This document shows positions 45,301 through 53,879 of a stretch of 64,000 nt of DNA, piece by piece. Origin of the DNA: an uncultured Collinsella sp. Lineage in GTDB: Bacteria; Actinomycetota; Coriobacteriia; Coriobacteriales; Coriobacteriaceae. The stretch spans positions 30,599-94,598 of the forward strand of contig CAUGTZ010000009.1 in assembly GCA_959602645.1 (NCBI GenBank), read 5' to 3'. How positions within the stretch are numbered: the first letter of the stretch is position 1; each line of letters begins with the position of its first letter. The notes below the pieces were generated by a model. It did not search any database. It saw only the letters and a list, made by a program, of their open reading frames with translations, and was not told where the DNA came from. A program made the translations under genes and the position numbers.

Positions 45301-45506
45301 TCGATTGTGGCGCGCTCGAGATGCCCTATGCCAAGACCGATGCCTATGCCGCGCTCGAGGCGAGCCGCCGAGCCCTCACCATCGCCGGCGTGGACGGCAC
45401 GCGCCTGGCTTGCGCTCGTACCGAGGACGACCTGCCCCACAATGTCAACCCGACGAACATTGCCACGGTATCCGAGGTCGTGACCGAGGTTATCCGCCGT
45501 TCGTAG
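42309..45506 (+). CDS. Very large M28-peptidase-like membrane protein with acidic insert
   Basis: 1065 residues. The N-terminal part looks like an M28 zinc peptidase (PVVVVAHYDSPRAELL) interrupted by membrane segments (LAFAVTGILAFAGALLMGIG; VAILRILPLPGALKVLLWIV). The usual Asp of the second metal motif is replaced (GAVCNKSSVAAMLG). Then come about 650 acidic, low-complexity residues rich in Glu, Ala, Pro, with repeats such as EATTSFESQQ / EATTSFEAQQ. The C-terminal part resumes the fold (DIWFVATGASDCDGAGM, FFINLESVGAG, DDLPHNVNPTNIATV), but the expected Glu-Glu pair is absent. It may be a pseudo-enzyme. ATG 42309 follows GTGGAGC. Confidence 0.7.
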   Translation: MANTQNYINHLLQNTGITPACSEEERLAAEDIAQIFRNHGFDPEVQEFNAPAPSRLAFAVTGILAFAGALLMGIGGGIGLVGTLLAIVGAVLYVLERTGHPVVSRLGKTGVSQNVIAYHKASGPLASPRNRPVVVVAHYDSPRAELLAREPYASYRALIAKLLPVATVAPAAVAILRILPLPGALKVLLWIVAILASLVALVNAANIISNRHILPYTSGAVCNKSSVAAMLGVMDNVAPFQGENEFPDDVPFDTYFGEQKRRAEEMARAAAEYAAAQQQNDYGNTIEYEEPTYAEDEFGQPIAPDAQAEPEQGEAFDEQIEGFEGASADETLIGAIVPEDQNQAVQTEEFNDEVSAVEPAEEPVAAEPEPKLYRNAAGNIRFGSDAIRALGMLPESCTLDYEEGEEPTFEPEPVPVVTAPAPVATVDDESAAVTAAVAEPEAVSAIDPAAGLDILAPAAPAQDVADESDDDYVEQPRRVSYESDTDFSAEIPAATPHADIASAFSSIGASASNFFKGALAKGKKFVDDFEEKRAAAREAAEQDAIAQQQAAEAARELAVQEFEQNEAMQSVPVDAAEATTSFESQQPTSADVVEATTSFEAQQHVDSTMSFDAAKFDSTITFEKQGTAIAEPLPASDEQDDAADDDEPIDAAEIQDAGEDEPIEANFDEEQYATAEQDDSTEVEQEGVPAVSEAPEIDESRPYSTQIFTMPTPSGSGATVADVAPTQDETVDSLMAQISSQASPRPQMNVPDPASAPSPAPSSSPLASVPDPSLPSMKQANVASRTLLFDLPDPSAQVNDPFATAQGPEPTSAPVAPPMPVASGAQPIETISAPAPAAPKSRKRGLGGLFGRKKKNEQDSMSDWLGVEDDYDAKKSGRGIGSWDNFEDDNDGWKGGATSSDGASSEDMLSAVASMGDDELLGHDIWFVATGASDCDGAGMKAFLASHRDKLRGVFFINLESVGAGRLSVVTVEGEQQLLKGDRRIMNLVSKVCKSFHVDCGALEMPYAKTDAYAALEASRRALTIAGVDGTRLACARTEDDLPHNVNPTNIATVSEVVTEVIRRS

Positions 45507-45527
45507 ACGGAGCTCTAAGGAGTCAAC

Positions 45528-45746
45528 GTGTTTTCGTATATTAAGCGCCATTGGCCTGTCTACGTGATTTTGACCTTGATCGCCATTGCGTTAGGATTTG
45601 GGGCTGCCTACATCGTGGGTGCGAAGGGCTCGACCCCCGCCTCCGCAATCAGCGAAGAGGTGGAGCAAGAACAGAGCACGGGTGCCGATGGGATTCCTGA
45701 GTCCGAGCAGGCAATCGTTGATGGTGGATCTTCGTCTGCAGAGTAG
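45528..45746 (+). CDS. Small single-pass membrane protein
   Basis: 72 residues: a hydrophobic segment (YVILTLIAIALGFGAAYIVG) followed by an acidic Ser-rich tail. GTG 45528 with AAGGAG 5 nt upstream. It starts 21 bp after the M28-like gene, so the two likely work together; function unknown. Confidence 0.7.
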   Translation: MFSYIKRHWPVYVILTLIAIALGFGAAYIVGAKGSTPASAISEEVEQEQSTGADGIPESEQAIVDGGSSSAE

Positions 45747-45770
45747 ATACGGCGATTTAAATGATTGAAA

Positions 45771-45807
45771 GCGGGCGAGCCGGGGGACTGGCTCGCCCGC
45801 TTTTTTT
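45771..45807. terminator. Terminator between convergent genes
   Basis: 11-bp stem GCGGGCGAGCC / GGCTCGCCCGC then TTTTTTT; AAA before the stem lets it serve both directions. Confidence 0.9.
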
Positions 45808-45813
45808 ATCGCG

Positions 45814-48800
45814 CTAGAGCTTCTTTGGGATCGACCTAAGGCGAGCGAACCATAGGGCTGCGGCACCCGAGGTCAGGAGCGCGGTGATGCAAGCGGCGAT
45901 GGGGACTGATCCTGTTGCCGGTAGGTCCTGCGGTAGGGTACAGCGTTGAATGACACGGTCCTCGTCATGTGACTCAAGTTTATCGCCGCCGCCGTTGCGA
46001 CAAAGATCGACGCGCGCGCTGTTGGTGAGTGCGGTTTGGGGCGTATAAGCCGACGTTGCCTGCATGTGCACGACTGCGCCCCGAGCGTCTGTGCCAAGGA
46101 TTGCTTTGGCATCGTCAAGGTCGTCGTGCTCATCTTTGAGATCATCGCGGGTCCAAGAATCTGCATCGCTTCGAGTTGTAAAGTCGGCGGCTACCGCACC
46201 GTATTCAATGCGAATGCCCGTTACGACGGTATTGGATGCAAGGTCGAGTTCTTTCGCCTCGAGTGTGGTGGATTCCGTGGTCGAGACATCCGCCTTCCAG
46301 AGGTGCCAACCGTCGTAATCGACGAGGCGACAGTCCTCACCCAGGCTCTCTTTTACTTCGTCGGACTCAAGCCAAGGATTTTCGTGCCCATCGTCAAGTG
46401 TCGCGTTTGCCGGCTCATCGACGTCTGTCGAGTCCAACGGCGTCGTGCGATACCACACGTTGCACAGACCGTTGAGATCGCCGATGGCGACAGGGGTTTC
46501 GATTGAGACGAATCTCGCCGTATCGTCCTCGGCGCACTCAAGATCATCGGTAATTGTGAACTCATCAACCCAGGTAGCTGAATCGTTTCGAGCGTCGATG
46601 GTGTAGGAGAAAAGACCGTCCGTATTGGTTTGCGTTGCGGCGTGATTTTTACCATCGCCGTTGGCCAGCAGACCCTTCCCGATAGGTTGGACAAGCTCCT
46701 GACGCTTGTCGACCTGTCCTTTGATCTCGATGGGCGCATCCTTCATCGCGACGGATTGGACTTCTCCCGTATCCTTTATTTCAAACGTTATCTCCTCGGC
46801 AAGGTCATAGGTCCGCGGAGACATCATTTCGCGCAACGAGTAGGTGCCGGGTGCAAGATGTTCGACGCGGTGCGGCTTGTCGGATGAGGTCCAGGAGTCT
46901 ATTTCGGTTTTATCGGGACCATATAAGGTGAGTTGTGCGCCTTTCACTTCCTGCTCTCCGCTTGCATCGACCTTGGAGATATCAACCTTGGTGTAATCGT
47001 CGGATACGTTAAGCCGTGCTTCTACAACGGGTGTTTTCTGGTCGGCATAAGCAAGGTCTACGATATGGGGCGTCCGGTCGAGTAAGAAGCCTGCCGGCGC
47101 TTGAGTCTCGACAACCTCGTAGCGTGCGGTGCCAGATCCCAGCGGGAGGTCGTCCGCGCGTGCTTCTCCAGTTTCATCCGTTGTGACGGTAGCGACAGTC
47201 TCACCGTCGAGCGCGGCAATGCTACCGTCGGGGCGCACGATATCACCCGAGGCGCGGATCTCAAAGATGGCGCCCGCGAGGCTGCTGCCGTCTACGGTAT
47301 CGGTTTTAACGATCCTGATGTTTCCGGTCGCGGCGTGGTCATAATACGAGGCGATTGCAACGGGCGTTAGGTTTATATCGGCGGGTATGTTTACCTCGAT
47401 CTCTTTGCCGATAAGATAGGGCTCTTTGGCCGAGGTTTCGCGTACATAATAGGTGCCCGGCACGAGCGATTCGGGCAGTGTGACGGTCCCGGTCGCGTCA
47501 GTCGTAAAGGTGTCCATTACGTTATGTGCTGGATACCAGCAAGTTTGTGAGACAAGTTCGTGATTGCTGTCGAGAAGTTGGAAGGTGAATCCGGCTAGTG
47601 GAACAGAAGCGCCTGTTTGGGCATCGCGTTTTACAATCTGGAGATGCGTCGACAGAGCGTGGTTGTCCACGATATATTGAAGCTCGGCGCCGTCGGAAAT
47701 CTGATTGGCCCCGACGGTCCATTCCCCTGCACGTTTAAAACCCTCGGGGACGGTTTCTGGAACCTCGCGAATCGTGTAGCCGGCACGGTCGTATGGGACG
47801 GCTCCGTGGACACCGGCGGGTCGCTTGCCTGTGCCGAACCATGCTTCGGGCTGATCTTTGGTGGAGGCAAAGCCATAGATGTTTGTGGTCAGTGTGCCAA
47901 CAACCTGATGAGAGCTGTTGCTGACAACCTCAAAGACAACACCTCCCGCCGGCTGCTCTAGGCCGGATTGGTCGCTACTGCCGTAATCCTTGAATTTGGA
48001 AATCTCAAGGTCAAACGCAATGGGGATATCGGAAACGCGAGATTCGATCTCGACCACGCCTGAATCGCCGAGCTGGTCGGCTCCAACGGTATAGGTCCAG
48101 CTGTCGTTGGATGGCAGGTAGCCCTCGGGGGCTTTTGATTCGTAGATGGTAAAGGTTCCTAAGGGGACATCGGCGAGAGTGGCCCGACCGCTTTCGTCGG
48201 TTGTGAGGATTTGCGCCCATCCAGGGGTTGATTGCGACACACACGTGAACTCTGCTCCTGCGAGTGAGGATCCCACCTGGGGGCCGGCATTCGTCGCGGC
48301 ATCGAGTTTTACGATACACAGGTTAATGGTGCCGGGTTGTTCATCAATGGCGACCTGTCCACCGTCATTTCCCGTGGTAAAGGCGATGCGATCACGACGG
48401 GGGACATAGCCGGCCGGCGCCTTCGTTTCAACTAGGTAGTATGCCGTGTTGGGCAGAAGTGTTGCTTGCGCTTGACCGTTGCTGTCCATCTGGATGGTGC
48501 CGACACGCGCGCCGCTGGCGCTCTCAAAAATATCGAATGTTGCCCCGGTAAACTGATAGGTATTGTTTCCGCTGGTAATAACGGTGTTAGCAGACTGCTT
48601 TTGGAAGGAAACAGAGACCGCCGGCAGTACATAGAGCATGTCTTGACGTTTGCTGCCGCCCGATACGGCCCCTAGATAGCGTCGCGCGTGGTGCGGAGCG
48701 GCTTTGATGCCTCCTGATTTTGCGCTGTCGTGGAGCCATCGCGCAGCCGCCACGACTTCATTGTCGGCGGTAAAGTGTCCGCTCTTGGTTTTACCCTGAG

Positions 48801-49245
48801 CGGTCGTGTAGGAGTAGGTGCCGTCGACATGGGTAGTGCCGTTGAGCATCCATACGGCAAGCTGGGTGGCGGCGCGGGCGCGATCGGGTGAAAGATGGTA
48901 ACCGCCAAACGACGTGGCGGTAGGATATCCGTGACAAACGATTGCCGCGAACTCGTCGTCGAGCCACACCCAGCCTTGATCAAAGTTGAGCCATGGGCCG
49001 CCCGGCTTGGTGGGGCCGGGGCGCTCCTGGTTCATGCAGTAGGCAATCGAGGCGTCTTGAGCTTCATATTTGCCGATGAAGAAGGGCCCACAATCATCGC
49101 TAATGGTGCGAAAGCCGAGCTGATCGTAGCCATCGACGGCAAATGCGGCTCCCGGTGCCAGACAGCCGAAAAGCAGGAAGAGGAGCAGGAGCAGCGGACC
49201 TGTTGCGATTGCGCTGTGGACAGAGTGCGTGGGTGCGTTGGACAT
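45814..49245 (-). CDS. Sortase-anchored thioester (TQxA) and Cna-B repeat surface adhesin
   Basis: 1143 residues. A signal peptide (LLLLLFLLFGCLAPGAAFA) is followed by a thioester domain: Cys in IAYCMNQ and the TQxA motif in ATQLAVWML. Several SpaA/Cna-B-like beta-domains follow, recognised by repeated patterns such as GATFDIFESASGARVGTI, GAEFTCVSQS, GAIFEIRASG, each ending in YxxxExxAPxGY-type strands (YYLVETKAPAGYVP, YEVVETQAPAGFLL). The C-terminus has LPATG at residues 1108-1112, a membrane segment and a basic tail for sortase. No sortase is in the window. ATG 49245 has AAGGAG. Thioester domains in related proteins bind host targets covalently. Confidence 0.9.
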   Translation of the reverse strand: MSNAPTHSVHSAIATGPLLLLLFLLFGCLAPGAAFAVDGYDQLGFRTISDDCGPFFIGKYEAQDASIAYCMNQERPGPTKPGGPWLNFDQGWVWLDDEFAAIVCHGYPTATSFGGYHLSPDRARAATQLAVWMLNGTTHVDGTYSYTTAQGKTKSGHFTADNEVVAAARWLHDSAKSGGIKAAPHHARRYLGAVSGGSKRQDMLYVLPAVSVSFQKQSANTVITSGNNTYQFTGATFDIFESASGARVGTIQMDSNGQAQATLLPNTAYYLVETKAPAGYVPRRDRIAFTTGNDGGQVAIDEQPGTINLCIVKLDAATNAGPQVGSSLAGAEFTCVSQSTPGWAQILTTDESGRATLADVPLGTFTIYESKAPEGYLPSNDSWTYTVGADQLGDSGVVEIESRVSDIPIAFDLEISKFKDYGSSDQSGLEQPAGGVVFEVVSNSSHQVVGTLTTNIYGFASTKDQPEAWFGTGKRPAGVHGAVPYDRAGYTIREVPETVPEGFKRAGEWTVGANQISDGAELQYIVDNHALSTHLQIVKRDAQTGASVPLAGFTFQLLDSNHELVSQTCWYPAHNVMDTFTTDATGTVTLPESLVPGTYYVRETSAKEPYLIGKEIEVNIPADINLTPVAIASYYDHAATGNIRIVKTDTVDGSSLAGAIFEIRASGDIVRPDGSIAALDGETVATVTTDETGEARADDLPLGSGTARYEVVETQAPAGFLLDRTPHIVDLAYADQKTPVVEARLNVSDDYTKVDISKVDASGEQEVKGAQLTLYGPDKTEIDSWTSSDKPHRVEHLAPGTYSLREMMSPRTYDLAEEITFEIKDTGEVQSVAMKDAPIEIKGQVDKRQELVQPIGKGLLANGDGKNHAATQTNTDGLFSYTIDARNDSATWVDEFTITDDLECAEDDTARFVSIETPVAIGDLNGLCNVWYRTTPLDSTDVDEPANATLDDGHENPWLESDEVKESLGEDCRLVDYDGWHLWKADVSTTESTTLEAKELDLASNTVVTGIRIEYGAVAADFTTRSDADSWTRDDLKDEHDDLDDAKAILGTDARGAVVHMQATSAYTPQTALTNSARVDLCRNGGGDKLESHDEDRVIQRCTLPQDLPATGSVPIAACITALLTSGAAALWFARLRSIPKKL

Positions 49246-49499
49246 GGCTGCTCCTTATCCCTCGTGCGCCGCACGGGGAGGCTGCGACGCGTAGGATGAG
49301 GCTACCCCCGAGGTTCATGCGGGTAAGTACCGGAGCCTGACCAAAAGCTTGCCCAATTCCTGACAAATTGAGCTCAAATACAACAATCAAGCAAAAGCGC
49401 AGGTAGAAGATAAGGGGAACAGGAAGCCAAAGGTCCTCGTCTCCACAATTGACGCGATTTTCAAACGAATCTCCACAGCTAAAACAAGCATCGCCACCC

Positions 49500-49529
49500 T
49501 TGTATCGAACAAGACAACCGCGTTATACT
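49500..49529 (+). promoter_or_regulatory. Promoter of tRNA-Gly(CCC)
   Basis: TTGTAT (49500-49505), 18-nt spacer, TATACT (49524-49529), 14 nt before the tRNA. The rest of the 49246-49542 gap shows nothing I recognise. Confidence 0.65.
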
Positions 49530-49542
49530 AGCCAACACACAA

Positions 49543-49617
49543 GCGGGCATCGCCAAGTGGTAAGGCATCAGCTTCCCAAGCTGACACTCGCGGGTTCGAG
49601 TCCCGTTGCCCGCTCCA
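49543..49617 (+). tRNA. tRNA-Gly(CCC)
   Basis: 75 nt; acceptor GCGGGCA / TGCCCGC, anticodon CCC in GCTTCCCAAGC, T-loop GGTTCGAGTCC, encoded CCA at 49615-49617. Confidence 0.97.
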
Positions 49618-49625
49618 GAAAAAGT

Positions 49626-49661
49626 AAAAGCACGACACCGTTCCGGTGCCGTGCTTTTTTC
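49626..49661 (+). terminator. Terminator after tRNA-Gly
   Basis: Stem AAAAGCACGACACCG / CGGTGCCGTGCTTTT followed by TT. Confidence 0.85.
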
Positions 49662-49671
49662 AATAAAGCGC

Positions 49672-49808
49672 CGGGACTCGAACCCGCCAGGGTGCGAGCG
49701 TAAAACAAACGCGAAGCGTTTGTAGCGAGCAGGCGAAGGCGCCGGCAGGCGCCTGAAGCCGGTGCGGATTTGCGAAGCAAATACGCGGACGTCCCGTTGC
49801 CCGCTCCA
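49672..49808. repeat. tRNA-linked structured repeat, copy B
   Basis: Begins with CGGGACTCGAACCCG, the inverted T-arm of the adjacent tRNA-Gly, continues CCAGGGTGCGAGCGTAAA like copy A, has hairpins (AAACGCGAAGCGTTT; GGCGCCGGCAGGCGCC; ATTTGCGAAGCAAAT), and ends with a direct copy of the tRNA-Gly 3' end (GTCCCGTTGCCCGCTCCA). Confidence 0.7.
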
Positions 49809-49887
49809 TCGAGCGCGGGAGACTTTGGGGCGGCCAATTCAACAAAGTCTTCCCCATCGTCTCCGTGAATCCGAGGAGATCGACCGC

Positions 49888-49939
49888 AGCCGGTGCGGAT
49901 TTGCGAAGCAAATACGCGGACGTCCCGTTGCCCGCTCCA
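49888..49939. repeat. 52-bp perfect direct repeat of the end of copy B
   Basis: Bases 49888-49939 repeat 49757-49808 exactly, again ending in GTCCCGTTGCCCGCTCCA. Between the two lies an AGACTTTG/CAAAGTCT inverted repeat (49820-49850). Confidence 0.8.
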
Positions 49940-50041
49940 ATTCCAAAATGTTAGGTTAATGCCTACTGCCCATACTTGCACCTGCGCACGGTACAATGGT
50001 TGGGTTACGACCAACGTGCCAATAACCAAAAAGGAGCCGCT

Positions 50042-51388
50042 ATGATCGATCGCTATACCCGCCCGGAGATGGGACACATCTTCTCCCTCGAGAACAAGTA
50101 CGCCATTTGGCAGGAAATCGAGGTTCTGGCCTGCGAGGCCCAGGCGGAGCTCGGCAAGATCGGTATTTCCAAAGACGAGGCCCAGTGGATCCGCGACCAT
50201 GCCAACTTTGAGAAGGCGAAGGTCGATGAGATCGAGGAAGTCACGCGCCACGACGTCATTGCCTTCCTGACCAACATGAAGGAATACATCGATGCCGATG
50301 TTCCCGAGGGCGACCCCAAGCCCAGCCGCTGGGTTCACTATGGCATGACCAGCTCCGATCTGGGCGACACGGCCCTGTGCTACCAGCTCACCCAGGCCTG
50401 CGACCTGATCATCGAGGATGTCAAGAAGCTCGGCGAGATTTGCAAGCGTCGCGCCTTTGAGGAGCGCAACACGCTCTGTGCCGGCCGCACTCATGGCATC
50501 CACGCCGAGCCGATGACCTTTGGCATGAAGTTTGGCTCTTGGGCCTGGGAGCTCAAGCGCGATCTGGATCGTCTTGAGGACGCCCGCAAGAATGTTGCCT
50601 TCGGTGCCATCTCCGGTGCCGTCGGCACCTACAGCTCCATTGAGCCGTTCGTCGAGGAGTACGTCTGCGAGCACCTGGGCCTGGTCCACGATCCTCTGTC
50701 CACGCAGGTCATCAGCCGCGATCACCATGCCTATCTCGCCGGCGTTCTCGCCACCACTGCGGCCACCTGCGAGCGCATCGCTACCGAGGTTCGCAATCTG
50801 CAGAAGACTGATACGCTCGAGGCCGAGGAGCCGTTCCGTAAGGGCCAAAAGGGCAGCTCCGCCATGCCGCACAAGCGCAATCCCATCACCATGGAGAAGG
50901 TCTGCGGTCTGTCGCGCGTCGTGAAGTCCAACGCCCAGGTCGCCTTCGATAACGTCGCCCTGTGGCACGAGCGTGACATTTCGCACTCCTCTGCCGAGCG
51001 TGTCGCCCAGGCCGATAGCTTCATCGCACTCGACCACATGTTCCAGTGCCTCATCCGCGTTATCGACGGCCTGCAGCTGTATCCTGCCCGCATGATGGCC
51101 AACCTCAATAAGACCCGCGGCCTCATCTTCTCCTCCAAGGTGCTGCTCGCCCTCGTCGACACGGGCATCACCCGCGAGGACGCGTACGCCATTGTGCAGG
51201 AGAACGCCATGGCAACCTGGCACGAGGTACAGGATTGTGTCTCCGGCCCCACCTTTAAGGAACGTCTCGAGGCCGATCCGCGCTGCACCGTCAGCCAGGA
51301 GAAGCTCGACGAGATCTTTGATCCGTGGGACTTCCTCACCCGTATCGACACGGTCTTTGATCGTCTGGAGCAGCTGAGCTTCGAGTAG
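50042..51388 (+). CDS. purB: Adenylosuccinate lyase
   Basis: Acts twice in purine synthesis, releasing fumarate from SAICAR and adenylosuccinate. 448 residues. N-terminus MIDRYTRPEMGHIFSLENKY, signature GSSAMPHKRNPITMEKV, TSSDLGDTA and GRTHGIHAEPMTFG. ATG 50042 has AAGGAG 6 nt upstream. Confidence 0.96.
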   Translation: MIDRYTRPEMGHIFSLENKYAIWQEIEVLACEAQAELGKIGISKDEAQWIRDHANFEKAKVDEIEEVTRHDVIAFLTNMKEYIDADVPEGDPKPSRWVHYGMTSSDLGDTALCYQLTQACDLIIEDVKKLGEICKRRAFEERNTLCAGRTHGIHAEPMTFGMKFGSWAWELKRDLDRLEDARKNVAFGAISGAVGTYSSIEPFVEEYVCEHLGLVHDPLSTQVISRDHHAYLAGVLATTAATCERIATEVRNLQKTDTLEAEEPFRKGQKGSSAMPHKRNPITMEKVCGLSRVVKSNAQVAFDNVALWHERDISHSSAERVAQADSFIALDHMFQCLIRVIDGLQLYPARMMANLNKTRGLIFSSKVLLALVDTGITREDAYAIVQENAMATWHEVQDCVSGPTFKERLEADPRCTVSQEKLDEIFDPWDFLTRIDTVFDRLEQLSFE

Positions 51389-51414
51389 GTTCGGGCATAA
51401 CGTTAGCTTTTTAG

Positions 51415-51452
51415 GGCGCTTTGCTGGTAATGTGTGTTGCCGGCAAAGCGCC
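51415..51452 (+). terminator. Probable terminator after purB
   Basis: Stem GGCGCTTTGCTGG / CCGGCAAAGCGCC with a 12-nt loop; no strong T run. Confidence 0.55.
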
Positions 51453-51516
51453 TCGTTGCATTTAGGGAAAGACGGGGATAATAGTCGTCTCGAATAACAT
51501 TCTGAGAGGGGATCGC

Positions 51517-51780
51517 ATGATTTCGTTTGATTACAAGCCGCAGGGTGTATGCTCTCGCAATATTCACCTTGACCTTTCCGATGACGGCAGCAAGGTGCTG
51601 GGCGTTGAGTTTACCGGCGGCTGCGATGGCAACCTCAAGGCCATCTCCAAACTGGTCGAGGGCGCTCCTGCTGACCGTGTGATCGAGGTTCTTGCCGGCA
51701 ATACCTGCGGCATGAAGAAGACCTCTTGCGCCGATCAGCTTACGCGCGCTATCGAGGCCGCTCGCGCCGAGATCGCCTAA
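51517..51780 (+). CDS. TSCPD-domain protein (TIGR03905 type)
   Basis: 87 residues. FTGGCDGNLKAISKLVEG, NTCGMKKTSCADQLTRAI with conserved Cys residues match the TSCPD domain also found in some ribonucleotide reductases. As a stand-alone protein the function is unknown. ATG 51517 after GAGAGGGG. Its stop overlaps the next start by 1 nt. Confidence 0.85.
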   Translation: MISFDYKPQGVCSRNIHLDLSDDGSKVLGVEFTGGCDGNLKAISKLVEGAPADRVIEVLAGNTCGMKKTSCADQLTRAIEAARAEIA

Positions 51781-52991
51781 TGGGTATCGCCGACCACATC
51801 AAGAACGGAATATCGCGTCGCGGCTTTGTGCTCGGTGGAGCTGCCGCGGGCGCTGCCACGGTGCTTGCCGGATGTTCGAAAAAAACAGGCACCAGTGATG
51901 ATGCCGCTGGCGAGCCGCAGGTTATCAAGGACGATTCGAAGATTGTCTCGATCACTGATGAGTACGAGGCAGTTGACATCGATCTTGAGCCGGCGGCATC
52001 GTGGACGCTGCCGCTGGGCACGTTGCTGTACTACTGCGATGGTGACTATGCTGCGGCAATGATGGCGCCCGCATCGGCACTGCACGCCAACACACTCGGT
52101 GTGTTCAACCTGGGCGATGGCTCGCTTACCACATTAATTGAGAATCCTATCGAGGGCACGGGATATGCTTTTTACGATGTCCGTGCCGGCGACGGCGTGT
52201 TTGCGTGGGTTGAGATGAACTTTGCCAGTTCATCGTGGAAGCTCTACGCTCAAAATCTGTCGGGCGCTTCGCTCTCTGGCGACGTGGTTGAGCTCGATCG
52301 AGGTGGCAAGGACTACGATCCGCCACTGTTTACGGCGTTCGGGTCATCAGCCATCTGGTATAAAATGCCTTCGGCAGGCGGCAATAAAACGAGTAGTGAT
52401 TCGTTTTGCTATCGTCGCTCGCTTGATGAATCCAAGGCCGAGACAATTTGGAAATCGACGGGCCGCTTTGCGTCGGCCCCGCGCGTGAGCGACGGCATTT
52501 TGACCATCTCGCCGCGTGTCCGCAACGACGAGGGCGTCTACTACGGCATAACGGCAATCGATCTGACCGATGGCAACAACACCAAACGTGCCCAGCTAGT
52601 CCTTCCCTCGTCAGTCTCGCCTTTCGAGGCCGTATATATGGGCGATACCTTCGTGTTTTCTATCGAGGCGACCTATAGTGGCGTGGGCAGCCTGGGCAAC
52701 ATGGGCACGTATATCGGTAATGAGGGGGGGCCATACCTTTTCCTGTCCCGCGAGCCGCTCGCATGTGCTGCCGGCAAGAAGAATAAATATCTCGTTAAGG
52801 TACAGGCATCGCATTTTCTCATCGACACCTCTGCCAAGACCTATGGCTCGCTACTGTCGCCCGACCGCGCTTTGGAATATGGCGATTATCCAGCTACGGC
52901 GGGAAAATCGGACTCATTTCTTACGTACGCAACGGTGCGTAACAGTCAGGGAATTCCCGAGACGGTTACCGCTCGCCTGTTCTCTCTTTAG
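51780..52991 (+). CDS. Tat-exported lipoprotein of unknown function
   Basis: 403 residues. N-terminus has a twin-arginine motif (SRRGFVLGGAAAG) and a lipobox (VLAGC), so it is probably exported by Tat and lipid-anchored. The rest has repeated beta-strand patterns with aromatic residues (GDGVFAWVEMNFASSSWKLY, FGSSAIWYKMPSAGG) suggestive of a beta-propeller. ATG 51780 overlaps the TSCPD stop (TAATG). Precedes a two-component system and might feed into it; that is speculation from position. Confidence 0.75.
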   Translation: MGIADHIKNGISRRGFVLGGAAAGAATVLAGCSKKTGTSDDAAGEPQVIKDDSKIVSITDEYEAVDIDLEPAASWTLPLGTLLYYCDGDYAAAMMAPASALHANTLGVFNLGDGSLTTLIENPIEGTGYAFYDVRAGDGVFAWVEMNFASSSWKLYAQNLSGASLSGDVVELDRGGKDYDPPLFTAFGSSAIWYKMPSAGGNKTSSDSFCYRRSLDESKAETIWKSTGRFASAPRVSDGILTISPRVRNDEGVYYGITAIDLTDGNNTKRAQLVLPSSVSPFEAVYMGDTFVFSIEATYSGVGSLGNMGTYIGNEGGPYLFLSREPLACAAGKKNKYLVKVQASHFLIDTSAKTYGSLLSPDRALEYGDYPATAGKSDSFLTYATVRNSQGIPETVTARLFSL

Positions 52992-53144
52992 TCTCCGAGG
53001 GGTTAAAAAGGCGTCGACAGGGGAATAAACGCGTTGTGACTATGAGTACCGCCCGCCGAGCTGTCGCGTCCATGCGATACCCGGTGGGCTCAGGTGCGTT
53101 AAAATGAGCTTGTTCTTAGCTAATTGAGACAGGGGGGCCGTGTT

Positions 53145-53867
53145 ATGGCTTCAGATGCAAAAAAGATTCTGCTGGTCGAGGACGAGAAGGCAATCCGTGA
53201 CGCCGTCGCTGCCTATCTCGAGCGCGAGGGCTACTGGGTTGTGGGCGTGGGCGACGGCCAGTCCGCTATCGAGGAGTTCGAGAAGCATCAGTTCGACCTG
53301 GTTGTGCTCGACCTCATGCTCCCCAAGATTCCCGGCGAGCGCGTTTGCCGCACCATTCGCGACACCTCGGATGTCCCCATCATTATGCTGACGGCCAAGG
53401 GCGAGATCGAGGACCGTATTATCGGCCTCGAGCTCGGAGCCGACGACTACCTGATCAAGCCGTTCTCGCCGCGCGAGCTTGTCGCGCGCGTACGCGCCTT
53501 GTTCCGCCGTGCCCACCAGGCCGATGAGCCGGCCGTCGAGGTGCTCGACTTTGGCGATCTGGTCATTGACATCTCGGGCCACAAGATTTTGGTCGAGGGC
53601 AAGGAAGTCGACCTGACGGCTTCCGAGTTCAAGCTGCTCACCACGCTTGCCCGTCACCCCGGCCGCGTCTACAACCGCATGGAGTTGGTCGAGAAAGTGC
53701 TCGGCTACGACTTTGAGGGTTACGAGCGCACCATCGACAGCCACGTGAAGAACCTTCGCGCCAAGCTGGGCGACGACCCCAAGAAGCCCAAGTGGCTTTA
53801 CACCGTCCACGGTGTCGGCTACCGCTTCGAGGCTCCGACCAAGACCGATAAGTCGGACGAGAAATAA
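53145..53867 (+). CDS. OmpR/PhoB-family response regulator
   Basis: 240 residues. Receiver domain with phospho-Asp in VVLDLMLPK, acidic pair VEDEK, Thr in MLTAKG and Lys in YLIKPF. C-terminal winged helix (LTASEFKLLTTLARHPGRVY, TIDSHVKNLRAKLGDD). ATG 53145 lies after a GGGGGG site. Directly upstream of the histidine kinase with 12 bp between. Confidence 0.94.
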   Translation: MASDAKKILLVEDEKAIRDAVAAYLEREGYWVVGVGDGQSAIEEFEKHQFDLVVLDLMLPKIPGERVCRTIRDTSDVPIIMLTAKGEIEDRIIGLELGADDYLIKPFSPRELVARVRALFRRAHQADEPAVEVLDFGDLVIDISGHKILVEGKEVDLTASEFKLLTTLARHPGRVYNRMELVEKVLGYDFEGYERTIDSHVKNLRAKLGDDPKKPKWLYTVHGVGYRFEAPTKTDKSDEK

Positions 53868-53879
53868 AGGAAATCACAT

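Noticed and set aside
49672..49939. CRISPR-like array or extra tRNA genes after tRNA-Gly
   Set aside because: Only two unequal repeats, no regular spacers and no cas genes; tRNA-like pieces are single arms.
49568..51223. 551-codon minus-strand frame covering tRNA-Gly and purB
   Set aside because: Runs through a tRNA gene and antisense to purB; cannot be a real gene.
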